64,000 nucleotides of DNA, taken from assembly GCA_965224785.1 (NCBI GenBank), contig OZ245062.1:3906001-3970000 (forward strand), in the 5' to 3' direction. Positions 27,552 to 36,064 of the stretch are shown here, piece by piece. How positions within the stretch are numbered: position 1 is the first letter of the stretch; each line of letters begins with the position of its first letter. The notes beneath the pieces were generated by a model, which had not been told where the DNA came from, ran no database searches, and worked only from the letters and a program-made list of their open reading frames with translations. The position numbers were made by a program, and so were the translations under genes. This DNA is from JALSNL01 sp036479585 (GTDB lineage Bacteria; Bacteroidota; Ignavibacteria; Ignavibacteriales; Melioribacteraceae).

Positions 27552-28394
27552 TTACTGAGATTTAAAAATATATTTTAATCCATAAGTCATAGCCTCTGAT
27601 GGACATGAAAGATGAGTTCCATTTTTAAATTCTACAAGTTTTATACTTAAACCATTTACGCTTTTTAATTTTCCTGCTAAATTTTTAATCGGTTTATGGT
27701 AAGTGGTTTTATCTTCAAGCTCTCCATAGCTAATAAATATTTTTTTGTTGCCTGAGTGTTTCTTCAAACCATTTACCATTTCATCAAACAAATTTAAATC
27801 ATTAATTAAGTAAGGACTTCCAGCAATAACATTATTGAACGTTTTAGGATCTTCTAACATAGCATTCATTGCAAACAATCCGCCCAAGGAATATCCATTA
27901 AGAATTCGTTTATTATTTGTTCTATACGAGGAATCAATTTTTGGAATCAACTCATTTGTAAAGAATTTAAGATAATTACTTCCACCACCACTCTTTTTAA
28001 ATTTACTGTTGGATGAAAAAGTATAATCTCGTTCTCTAAAGTTTTTTTCATTGTTGCTCATCATTGTTCCGTAAGCAGGAGCAACTATAATAAGATCTGG
28101 TACGCTTTTGTCAAACTGTAAATACCTAACAATACTTGTTGCCATATTAAAAGAAATATCTCCATCAAGTAAATAAAGAACAGGGTAGCTTTTGTTTGAC
28201 TTATTATAATTTTTAGGAAGTCTGATATAGACATAAAAAGTATCATCAACTTCTTTAGAAATTATTTGTTTAATTTCTGTGTACTTAGTTATTATGCTTT
28301 GATATTTGGTTGTGCTAAAATTTTCTTTTGAAGATGTACATGAATTTGAGAGGAGAATTGTAGAAATTAATAAAGTTAGATAAATAAATTTCAT
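27552..28394 (-). CDS. Lipoprotein alpha/beta-hydrolase, putative esterase (esterase D/IroE-like)
   Basis: 280 residues with a lipoprotein signal (STILLSNSC, Cys19). YPVLYLLDGDISFNMA near 70 is the strand and oxyanion region. The nucleophile elbow is GYSLGGLFA near 168, and a late GTHLSCP near 259 supplies the His. This is the putative-esterase family that includes IroE/Fes-like siderophore esterases and S-formylglutathione hydrolase relatives. The substrate is not predictable. The lipid anchor suggests a periplasmic or surface location. Confidence 0.85.
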   Translation of the reverse strand: MKFIYLTLLISTILLSNSCTSSKENFSTTKYQSIITKYTEIKQIISKEVDDTFYVYIRLPKNYNKSNKSYPVLYLLDGDISFNMATSIVRYLQFDKSVPDLIIVAPAYGTMMSNNEKNFRERDYTFSSNSKFKKSGGGSNYLKFFTNELIPKIDSSYRTNNKRILNGYSLGGLFAMNAMLEDPKTFNNVIAGSPYLINDLNLFDEMVNGLKKHSGNKKIFISYGELEDKTTYHKPIKNLAGKLKSVNGLSIKLVEFKNGTHLSCPSEAMTYGLKYIFKSQ

Positions 28395-28457
28395 TACAAT
28401 TTTTATTTACGATTTGCGTTTATTCTTAAAATGTAAAGAGAAGCTAAAAAATTAAAA

Positions 28458-28862
28458 TTAGAGCTTGATAGGGTTTGCAAGATAAAAATACATTTCCGGA
28501 ATTTCTTTTCTACCACGAAACCCATCTTCTATTCCGTGATAATGCGTAATGCTATCTTCATCACTTTTCCAACAAAGAAAAACATCTCTATCATTAATTA
28601 TTGCAGGAAAATCAACTAGACCAGCCGAATAATTAAAGTGTTTGTAGTGGCAACCAATATCTTCTAGTTCACGTATAAATCCCTTTATTGTAGTAACTAG
28701 GTTTTGAACAACATTGCTGTCTTCTACTTCTCCATTCAAAGCATCAGTAACAGTTTTAAGTTCAAGACTATAATCCAAAATGTCTTTCACTATTTTTTTA
28801 ACTAGCGGAAGAGTTTTGTTTGCTTCAATCGGGGTAAAATATTTTAGTTCTATTTCTAACAT
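28458..28862 (-). CDS. DUF2203 family protein
   Basis: 134 residues. The N-terminus FTPIEANKTLPLVKKIVKDI, then GCHYKHFNYSAGLVDFPAI and VFLCWKSDEDSITHYHGIEDGF, match DUF2203. This is a small cytosolic family of unknown function whose conserved HxHx and DGFxGR-like residues suggest metal or nucleotide binding. It runs in the same direction as the upstream esterase with a 63-bp gap, but a functional link is unclear. Confidence 0.83.
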   Translation of the reverse strand: MLEIELKYFTPIEANKTLPLVKKIVKDILDYSLELKTVTDALNGEVEDSNVVQNLVTTIKGFIRELEDIGCHYKHFNYSAGLVDFPAIINDRDVFLCWKSDEDSITHYHGIEDGFRGRKEIPEMYFYLANPIKL

Positions 28863-29020
28863 TTATCTCAAAATTTATTTCAGAAAATATAAGTATAAAG
28901 TATCTATTTAAGCAAGGTATAATTCTGTGGAATTTATTTTTGTATTTATGTTATCACGAGTTCTGTGTATATTTTAAACTTTAATTGATATCAAATACAT
29001 TTTAACTAAAAGGAATAATT

Positions 29021-30895
29021 ATGAAAGCAAAAAGCATTATAGTGTTGCTAATATTAGCGTTGTTAACCATAAGCTGTAAAAGCGAAAAAGAAATGAAGGG
29101 TACGTTTCTTTTTAATCCCGAGCATCCAAACCTAGAGGAAGAAATTACCATAAAATATAATTCTGTTGGAACAGATTTGGGAGAAGCCTATAGTGTTGAT
29201 GCAATAATTTATTCTTACAGTGCAGATATTGAAGAGACAACTGAAATAGAGATGTCGAAAAAAGGTAGTTTGTGGACTGCCAAGTTTGCCCCGAACGAAA
29301 AAACAAAAGGATTACTCATAGTTTTTAAAAATGGTGAAACTAAAGACAATAATAATGAGCAAGGCTATAATATTAAGTTGTACAAAGATGGTAAGGTTGT
29401 TCCCGGAGCTCTTGCTGGTCTTGCTGTTTTACACAAACGTTATGCAAGACTTATTGGTTTTAAGGGAGATGCCGAACTTGCCAAACTATTAATAGAAGAA
29501 GAGTTTGAAACCAACCCAAGTGTAAAGTCAGATTATTTACGAGCATATTTTATGACTTTGCCTAGAAGTAAAAGAGATAGTGTTGTTGGGTTGGAGCTTG
29601 AGGCTATAGAAGAGGAAGGTAATTTATCTGAAAAGAATCTTGAACTACTTGCAGTGTTTTTTCCTATGACTGGTGATATTGTTAAGGGAACTAAGTACAC
29701 AGAATTGTTGACTGAAAAGTTTCCGAAATCTGATTTTACTCAGGACATTGCTTATAGAAAACTCAGCGAAGAAAAAAATATTGATAAACGAATCATCTTG
29801 CTAAAAGAGGCAATTGAGAAATTTCCAAACGAGAAAATTACAAAATGGATGCTCTATAGTACCGTTAATGAGTTGGGGAAAACAAAGAAATTTAACAAAG
29901 CAAAAGATTTAACTGAGCAATTTCCAAAACTAGTAACTTCTCGTTTGTATAATTCGCTTGCTTGGATGATGTTTGAAAATAAGACTCAACTAAGTACAGC
30001 AGTTGGTTTGGCAGAAAAAGGAGTTGAGTTGGCAAGAAAAGAAATAGAAGTAAATGATGATAAACCAAAGTTCTATACAGACTCGCAATGGAATGAACAA
30101 AAACAAATGTCTTTGGGAATGACTTTGGATACTTATGCAAATATTTTGACTGCAACTAACCAAAAAGAAAAAGCTCTCTCGCTTTTTGAAGAAGCTATTG
30201 AAGTAACCAAGGAACAGCAAGCTTTTATAAATGAAAACTATGCATCGTTACTTGTTGATTTGGGAAAACAAGAAAAAGCAAAAGAGGTTTTGAAAAGATT
30301 TATTGATTCTGGGAAAAGCAATGATGAAATAGTGTCACTATATAGCAAAGTATTTGTTGAGCTTGGCGGAAGTGACGATGATTTGAACAAGTACTTTTCA
30401 AAGAACAGTGATGAATCAAATAAGCAAATAACAGAAAAATTAAAAAAAGAAATTCTTAACAAACCAGCACCACAATTTACTCTTGTTGATGTCGAGGGTA
30501 AATCAGTTTCACTTGCAGACTTCAAAGGCAAAATAGTTGTGTTAGATTTTTGGGCTACTTGGTGCGGTCCTTGTCTAGCATCTTTTCCAGCAATGAAAAA
30601 AGCTCAAAATAAATTAAGTAAAAACAATGAGGTGAAATTTTTATTTATTAACACAAGAGAACAAGCTGAAGACAAAACAAAAAAAGTTAAAGATTTTCTT
30701 ATAAAAAATAATTATCCATTTCACGTTTTGATGGATGAAAAAAATGAAGTTCTTGCTCAATACGATGTACCTGGAATACCTACAAAATTTGTGATAGATA
30801 AAAATGGAAATATTAGATTCAAAAGTGTTGGTTTTGGTGGAAATGCAGAGGAGCTTATAATGGAATTAGAACAAATGGTTTCTATGATAAAGTAG
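29021..30895 (+). CDS. TPR-containing thioredoxin-domain lipoprotein (TlpA/ResA-like)
   Basis: 624 residues. A lipoprotein signal ends at LALLTISC (Cys19). A beta-rich N-terminal part (about 25-150) is followed by a helical TPR-like middle (about 150-460), and the C-terminus from about 485 is a TlpA-like thioredoxin domain. The active site WATWCGPC has Cys515 and Cys518, and a cis-proline (VPGIPTKFVID) is present. It should act in the cell envelope as a disulfide reductase, for instance in cytochrome c maturation or periplasmic redox repair. An AAAGGA Shine-Dalgarno precedes the ATG. Confidence 0.9.
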   Translation: MKAKSIIVLLILALLTISCKSEKEMKGTFLFNPEHPNLEEEITIKYNSVGTDLGEAYSVDAIIYSYSADIEETTEIEMSKKGSLWTAKFAPNEKTKGLLIVFKNGETKDNNNEQGYNIKLYKDGKVVPGALAGLAVLHKRYARLIGFKGDAELAKLLIEEEFETNPSVKSDYLRAYFMTLPRSKRDSVVGLELEAIEEEGNLSEKNLELLAVFFPMTGDIVKGTKYTELLTEKFPKSDFTQDIAYRKLSEEKNIDKRIILLKEAIEKFPNEKITKWMLYSTVNELGKTKKFNKAKDLTEQFPKLVTSRLYNSLAWMMFENKTQLSTAVGLAEKGVELARKEIEVNDDKPKFYTDSQWNEQKQMSLGMTLDTYANILTATNQKEKALSLFEEAIEVTKEQQAFINENYASLLVDLGKQEKAKEVLKRFIDSGKSNDEIVSLYSKVFVELGGSDDDLNKYFSKNSDESNKQITEKLKKEILNKPAPQFTLVDVEGKSVSLADFKGKIVVLDFWATWCGPCLASFPAMKKAQNKLSKNNEVKFLFINTREQAEDKTKKVKDFLIKNNYPFHVLMDEKNEVLAQYDVPGIPTKFVIDKNGNIRFKSVGFGGNAEELIMELEQMVSMIK

Positions 30896-31070
30896 GTTTA
30901 TACTGTAATAAATTCGAAGTCAAAATTGAAAAGTGTAGTTGAGAATCTCCTGATTCGCAACTAGTAGAAAAATCAATCAACAATCATTTTTTTTCTTATG
31001 GAAATAAGAATAATTAGTGCTAATTTTCAATTATAAAATATTTTTCAAAACGTAATTATCGGAGAAAATA

Positions 31071-32300
31071 ATGGCTGTTATAAGACCCTTCAAAGCAGTT
31101 AGACCAAAACAAGAAGTTGCTCATCTTGTTGCAAGCGTTCCTTATGATGTTGTAAACAGAGAGGAAGCTGCAGAGTTAGTTAAAGATAATAAAATAAATT
31201 TTTTACGAAGCACTCGTTCGGAGATTGATTTGCCGGGCGTTGATGCCTATGATAAACAAGTATATCAAAAGGCAAGAGAGAATTTTGTTGAATTAAAAAA
31301 TGAAGCAATGCTTCAAGATGAGGATGCAAATTTTTATGTTTATCATTTAACAATGGGCGAACAAAAACAAGTTGGAATTGCCGCAACTTTTTCTGTTGAT
31401 GATTATGATAACGATGTAATTAAAAAGCACGAAAAAACAAGACGTGTAAAAGAAGACGATAGAACAAATCACATTGTTACAACAGAAGCACAAACCGGAG
31501 CTGTATTTTTAACCTATAAAGGAATTGATAAGGTTAACGAAGCTGTTGATAAAACAATGAGCGAGACCAAACCAATTTATAATTTTACTTCAGAAGATGG
31601 AATAATTCATAAAGTGTGGTTGCTTCCAAAAGAGTATGAACAAACAGTAACAGAAGAAATTGGAAAGTCAGATTATTTATATATTGCTGATGGACACCAC
31701 AGAGCTGCAAGTGCCGGAAGAGCAAGAGCAGTAAAAAAAGAAAACAATCCAAACCATACTGGCGAAGAAGAATATAATTATTTTATGGCAGTATTATTTC
31801 CTGCAGAACAGTTGAAGATACTTCCTTACAACAGAGTTGTGTTTGACCTAAAAGGAATGAGCGAAAACGAATTTGTAGAAAAAGTAAAAACCAATTTTAC
31901 AGTTGAGGAAACTAATTCTCCATCTCCGGAAAACACAAAAAGTATTTGTATGTATATGAACGGCAAGTGGTCATTGCTTAAACCAAACCACAACGTAAAA
32001 CCAACAGAAGACGTTGGTGGCAATTTAGACGTAAGCATTTTACAAAACTATATTCTCCAACCTTTTTTAGGAGTTGAAGATATTAGAACTGATACAAACG
32101 TTGATTTTATTGGAGGAATAAGAGGTACGCAAGAATTAGAAAAGTTAGTCGATAGCGGAAAAGCTAAAGTTGCATTTTCTATGTACCCCGTTTCAGTAGA
32201 TGATTTAATAAATATCTCAGACGCAAATGAAACGATGCCACCAAAATCAACTTGGTTTGAACCGAAGCTGAGAGATGGATTGGTTGTTCATACAATCTAA
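31071..32300 (+). CDS. DUF1015 family protein
   Basis: 409 residues matching DUF1015 throughout: AVIRPFKAVRPKQEVAHLVA, SVPYDVVNREEA near 25, IADGHHRAASAGRAR near 215, and the late FIGGIRGTQELEKLVDSGK. The conserved DGHHR motif resembles the DGQHR-type ParB-like fold signature and is likely nucleotide or substrate binding. The family often sits beside serine biosynthesis genes. Here it precedes serC by 154 bp on the same strand, so they may be co-transcribed. Confidence 0.9.
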   Translation: MAVIRPFKAVRPKQEVAHLVASVPYDVVNREEAAELVKDNKINFLRSTRSEIDLPGVDAYDKQVYQKARENFVELKNEAMLQDEDANFYVYHLTMGEQKQVGIAATFSVDDYDNDVIKKHEKTRRVKEDDRTNHIVTTEAQTGAVFLTYKGIDKVNEAVDKTMSETKPIYNFTSEDGIIHKVWLLPKEYEQTVTEEIGKSDYLYIADGHHRAASAGRARAVKKENNPNHTGEEEYNYFMAVLFPAEQLKILPYNRVVFDLKGMSENEFVEKVKTNFTVEETNSPSPENTKSICMYMNGKWSLLKPNHNVKPTEDVGGNLDVSILQNYILQPFLGVEDIRTDTNVDFIGGIRGTQELEKLVDSGKAKVAFSMYPVSVDDLINISDANETMPPKSTWFEPKLRDGLVVHTI

Positions 32301-32310
32301 AGAAAAATAG

Positions 32311-32393
32311 GAACGCGGATTATTATGATTGCTTATGATGTTTTAAGATTTTAAAATCATAAGTGATCATAATCATCATAAAAATCTGCGTTC
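32311..32393. repeat. Long imperfect hairpin between DUF1015 and serC
   Basis: GAACGCGGAT at 32311 pairs with ATCTGCGTTC at 32384-32393 (9 of 10). The interior continues as further complementary pieces (TTATGATTGCTTATGAT against ATCATAAGTGATCATAA). The 83-bp structure is much more ordered than the surrounding AT-rich spacer. It is either a dispersed palindromic repeat or a processing/termination signal between the two genes. Confidence 0.6.
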
Positions 32394-32454
32394 TATTAGC
32401 CCTTATGATAAATAACTTTTAAAAACACTATTGAATAAATAAGGAAAACAAAAA

Positions 32455-33540
32455 ATGGAAAAAAGAATTTATAACCTAAGTGCCGGACCTTGTACATTGC
32501 CGGAAGAAGTAATGCTTGAAGCACAAAAGGATTTTTATTCATACAAAGGCGAAGGCTTATCAGTAATGGAAATGAGTCACCGCTCAAAAAGTTATGATGA
32601 CATTATTGTCTCTGCCGAAAAAGATATTCGCACACTGCTAAACATTAGTGATGATTATGCAGTTATGTTTTTACAAGGCGGAGCAACTATGCAATTTTCT
32701 ATGATTCCATTAAACATTATGCCGCCCAACAATAAAGCAGATTATATCAACACCGGAGCGTGGTCTAAAAAAGCAATTAAAGAAGCAAAGAGAGTTGGCG
32801 AAGTTAATGTTGCTGCATCATCAGAAGATTCAAACTTTAACTACATTCCAAAACAAGATGCCTTCAACTTAACAGCGGATGCTTCTTATGTTCACTATAC
32901 TTCAAACAATACAATTTTTGGAACCGGTTTTAAGACCGAGCCGGAAGTTGGAAACGTTCCACTAGTTTGCGATATGTCTTCCGACATACTTAGCAAGCCG
33001 GTTGATGTAAATAAATACGGATTGATTTATGCCGGTGCTCAAAAAAATATGGGACCAGCCGGAGCAGCTCTTGTGATTATTAAAAAATCTTTGCTCGAAC
33101 GTTCACCCGATACACTTCATACATATTTAAACTATAACATTCACGCAAGCAAAGGTTCAATGTATAACACTCCACCAACCTATACAATTTATATTATGGG
33201 CTTGGTTTATAAATGGCTGCTTAAAAATGGCGGACTTGAAGCAATGCAAAAAGTAAACGAAGCAAAAGGAAAATTACTTTATGATGCAATTGATAATTCC
33301 GGTGGATACTACAAAGGTGCTGCTGCTATTGAAGATCGTTCACTAATGAATGTTACTTTTAACTTGCAAAGCGAAGAGTTAGAAAAGAAATTTATTGCAG
33401 AAGGAATCGCAAAAGATTTTATCGGATTAAAAGGACATCGTTCAGTTGGCGGAGTTCGTGCATCTATTTATAATGCATTTCCAACAAAAGGTGTTGAAGA
33501 TTTGGTTGAGCTTATGAATAATTTTAAGAAGAAAAATTAA
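32455..33540 (+). CDS. serC: Phosphoserine aminotransferase
   Basis: 361 residues, full length. It begins RIYNLSAGPCTLPEEVM, has EMSHRSKSYDDI near 40, FLQGGATMQFSMIP near 73, and the PLP lysine in YAGAQKNMGPAG (Lys197). The C-terminus contains GHRSVGGVRASIYNAFP. It converts 3-phosphohydroxypyruvate to phosphoserine using glutamate. The last 120 bp are repeated almost exactly at 34551-34670, beyond the inserted ORF6N gene; the functional gene stays complete. GC content is slightly higher than in the genes that follow. Confidence 0.97.
   Translation: MEKRIYNLSAGPCTLPEEVMLEAQKDFYSYKGEGLSVMEMSHRSKSYDDIIVSAEKDIRTLLNISDDYAVMFLQGGATMQFSMIPLNIMPPNNKADYINTGAWSKKAIKEAKRVGEVNVAASSEDSNFNYIPKQDAFNLTADASYVHYTSNNTIFGTGFKTEPEVGNVPLVCDMSSDILSKPVDVNKYGLIYAGAQKNMGPAGAALVIIKKSLLERSPDTLHTYLNYNIHASKGSMYNTPPTYTIYIMGLVYKWLLKNGGLEAMQKVNEAKGKLLYDAIDNSGGYYKGAAAIEDRSLMNVTFNLQSEELEKKFIAEGIAKDFIGLKGHRSVGGVRASIYNAFPTKGVEDLVELMNNFKKKN
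33421..33540 (+). repeat. Direct repeat, copy 1 (serC 3' end)
   Basis: This 120-bp stretch ends at the serC stop codon and aligns without gaps to 34551-34670, with 6 mismatches (95 percent identity). The two copies flank the ORF6N pseudogene. Confidence 0.93.
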
Positions 33541-33586
33541 ATAAGAGCATTTTAGTTTTCAAAGCGAAGGGCTATTAGAATAAAAT

Positions 33587-34496
33587 ATGAGTAAGCTAAT
33601 CGTTAAAGAAAAGGATATTAAAAACAAAATATTTACTATCCGAAACCAGCAAGTGATGTTAGATAGTGATTTAGCGGATCTTTATCAGGTTGAAACACGA
33701 GTTTTAAATCAAGCTGTTAAACGGAACGCTAAAAGATTTCCAAAAGAATATATGTTTCAACTTTCTGTGGAAGAGTTTGATTTTTTGAAATCACAATTTG
33801 TGATATCAAAAGAAAATTCTTTAACATCACAATCTGTGACCTTAAAAAACAAGCGGGGAAAGCATAGAAAATATTTACCTAATGTTTTTACTGAACAAGG
33901 TGTTTCTGCTTTCTGCTGTGTTGCGAAGCGATACTGCTATTGAAATAAGCATTAGAGTAATAAATGCTTTTGTTGGTATGCGAAGATTTTTAATTGAAAA
34001 TGCAGCTGTTTTTCAAAAATTCAATTACATTGAGCAAAAACTTTTAAAGTATGATAATAATTTTGAAAAAATTTTCAATGCAATTGAATCAAAGCAATTA
34101 AAGCCAAAACAAGGAATATTTTTTAACGGACAAATTTTTGATGCTTATTTATTCATATCGGATTTAATTAAAAGTGCTAATAAGTCCATAACCTTAATTG
34201 ATAACTATGTTGATGAAACAGTGCTTACGCTTTTTAGTAAAAATCAAAAAGCAAAAGTTACCATCTATTCTAAAAATATAACCAAACAAATTAAATTGGA
34301 TTTGGAAAAATATAATTCACAGTACAACCCAATAGAGATAAAAAAATTCAATTCATCTCACGATAGATTTTTAATTATTGATAAAAAACAAGTTTATCAC
34401 TTTGGTGCAAGTTTGAAAGATGTTGGTAAAAAATGGTTCGCCTTCTCCAAATTTGATATGGAAGCTATTGCTATTTTAGAAAAATTAGACAAATAA
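33587..34496 (+). pseudogene. ORF6N-domain (phage-antirepressor-like) gene, frameshifted
   Basis: The first frame (33587-33943) encodes an ORF6N DNA-binding domain, including FTIRNQQVMLDSDLADLYQV, RFPKEYMFQLS and YLPNVFTEQGVS. At about 33905 the frame shifts; the expected continuation LSAVLRSDTAIEISIRVINAF is in another frame, which runs to 34496. A loss of two bases from an expected ATG codon (GVS-M-LSAVL) explains it. The C-terminal half (IFDAYLFISDLIKSANKSITLIDNYVDE ... HDRFLIIDKKQVYHFGASLKD) is PLD-like. Intact relatives are common mobile-element passengers. No slippery heptamer was seen, so a pseudogene or a sequence error is likelier than programmed shifting. Confidence 0.85.
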
Positions 34497-34511
34497 AAGA
34501 ATTTTAGAAAT

Positions 34512-34670
34512 ATGAATAAGAAATTATCAAAATACGGAATACAAAATTTCATCAAATTAAAAGGACATCGTTCTGTTGGCGGAGTTCGTGCATCTATTTA
34601 TAATGCATTCCCAACAAAAGGTGTTGAAGATTTGGTTGAGTTTATGAATAATTTTAAGAAGAATAATTAA
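34512..34670 (+). pseudogene. Duplicated serC C-terminal fragment
   Basis: An open frame of 52 codons starting ATG at 34512 encodes MNKKLSKYGIQNFIKLKGHR and then SVGGVRASIYNAFPTKGVED. This matches the SerC C-terminus residue for residue after the first 14 positions. Bases 34551-34670 are 95 percent identical to 33421-33540. It lacks the PLP domain and cannot be an enzyme. It marks the downstream edge of the ORF6N insertion. Confidence 0.9.
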
Positions 34671-34727
34671 GTAGAATTATTTCGTAATATACGCATTGTG
34701 AGATAACCGAAGATATGCTGTTTTATT

Positions 34728-34760
34728 GCATAGGACATATTATGATGTTGTGTCCAATGC
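34728..34760. repeat. Hairpin upstream of the DNA methyltransferase gene
   Basis: GCATAGGACA (34728-34737) pairs with TGTCCAATGC (34751-34760) at 9 of 10 positions around a 13-base loop. An outer CGCATTG at 34692 can alternatively pair with CAATGCG at 34755-34761. It lies 39 bp before the methyltransferase start, so it may be a leader hairpin or an insertion-edge palindrome. Confidence 0.5.
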
Positions 34761-34799
34761 GAAAACGAATAAAAATGATAAATATAAAAATAGGAAAAA

Positions 34800-36050
34800 T
34801 TGAAAAAAAAATTAGTATCAGATATTATTTTTAATGAAGATGCAAGGGAAATCCTGAATTTTGTTCCAAAAACTAAATTTATAACCACAACAATTACGTC
34901 ACCACCATATTTTGATATGAAAGACTATGGAAGTGATAATCAAATAGGATTTGGTCAATCATATGAAGACTATTTACTTGATTTACAAATAGTTTTTAAA
35001 AATATTTTTAAAGTAACAAAAGAGTATGGTTCTCTTTGGATAATTATTGATACTTTTAAAAAAGATGGTCAAGTTGTTCCTTTGCCATTTGACTTAGTGT
35101 CTAAATTAATAGAAGTAGGTTGGCTCTTACAAGATATAATTATTTGGAAGAAGGATAAAACTGTTCCTTGGTCAAGTAAAGGTTTTATGCAAAGAAAATT
35201 TGAATATGTCTTATTTTTTTCAAAAACGAAATTATTTAAATATAATAAAGATAATGTAAGGATATACGACACAAACAATTTAAAAAAGTGGTGGGTTAAA
35301 TATCCTGAACGTTATAATCCAAAAGGAAAAGCATTAGATGAAGTATGGGAATACCCTATTCCAACACAAGGTTCTTGGGGAGATAAATATATTAAACATT
35401 TTTGCCCATTACCAACAGATATGGTTGGAAATATGATCCAAATTTCAACAGATGAAAGAGATATGGTTATGGATCCGTTTGCTGGTAGTGGATCTGTTCT
35501 TGCTCAATCATCGTATATGAATAGAAAGTATATAGGTTTTGAATTAAATAAATCCTTTATTAAAATGTTTAAAAATTATTTAAAATCTTCATTCAAATCT
35601 GGTAAAACTGGCTATAAGTTATTTAATTCTGACAAAAATCAAGAGAAGTTTGAAAGTACAATACTAAAATTAAGATCCTTAAAATATGCAAAAGTATTAA
35701 GAACCAATATAGTTAAACAATTTAAAAAGAAAGAAATACTCGTTTTTGTTAAAAGCATTGGCAAAAGTGAAGAAAAGCATAAAATTATTAAAGTAGAATA
35801 CACTTTAATAGGAGAAATTTTAAAATCTGATACTTTGGATTTCATTAAAGGCACAATATCAAAAGCACCTTTGTCAAAATATGGTATAGAGCCTGTTTTA
35901 AAATTTAAAAAAAGAATCCCCAAAATCGAAAATGTTTTATATGGCTATACAGGCACAAATACATATTCTTTCCTTACCACTGAAATAACAAATCCAAAAG
36001 TTAGAATTATTAGTGAAATTAAAGTCAATTTAAATGAAAACGATTTTTAA
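34800..36050 (+). CDS. Beta-class DNA methyltransferase (N4-cytosine or N6-adenine)
   Basis: 416 residues from a TTG at 34800 preceded by AGGA. The TTG is needed because the first ATG is too late to include catalytic motif IV, TITSPPYFDM with SPPY at 34-37. Motif I, DPFAGSGSVLAQSSY (Asp225), comes after it, the order of beta-class enzymes. Residues beyond about 265 are a 150-residue C-terminal extension without a motif I recognise. The stop is 14 bp before a DGQHR-family gene, so the two form an operon. No restriction endonuclease is adjacent. SPPY favours N4-cytosine, but some N6-adenine enzymes share it. Confidence 0.88.
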   Translation: MKKKLVSDIIFNEDAREILNFVPKTKFITTTITSPPYFDMKDYGSDNQIGFGQSYEDYLLDLQIVFKNIFKVTKEYGSLWIIIDTFKKDGQVVPLPFDLVSKLIEVGWLLQDIIIWKKDKTVPWSSKGFMQRKFEYVLFFSKTKLFKYNKDNVRIYDTNNLKKWWVKYPERYNPKGKALDEVWEYPIPTQGSWGDKYIKHFCPLPTDMVGNMIQISTDERDMVMDPFAGSGSVLAQSSYMNRKYIGFELNKSFIKMFKNYLKSSFKSGKTGYKLFNSDKNQEKFESTILKLRSLKYAKVLRTNIVKQFKKKEILVFVKSIGKSEEKHKIIKVEYTLIGEILKSDTLDFIKGTISKAPLSKYGIEPVLKFKKRIPKIENVLYGYTGTNTYSFLTTEITNPKVRIISEIKVNLNENDF

Positions 36051-36064
36051 TCAAATCAATTGTT

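Noticed and set aside
31071..32300. DUF1015 DGHHR motif as a second DGQHR defence protein
   Set aside because: The whole length matches the DUF1015 housekeeping family, and it is placed next to serC.
33895..33925. Programmed ribosomal frameshift in the ORF6N gene
   Set aside because: No slippery heptamer or downstream pseudoknot was visible. A two-base loss explains the break.
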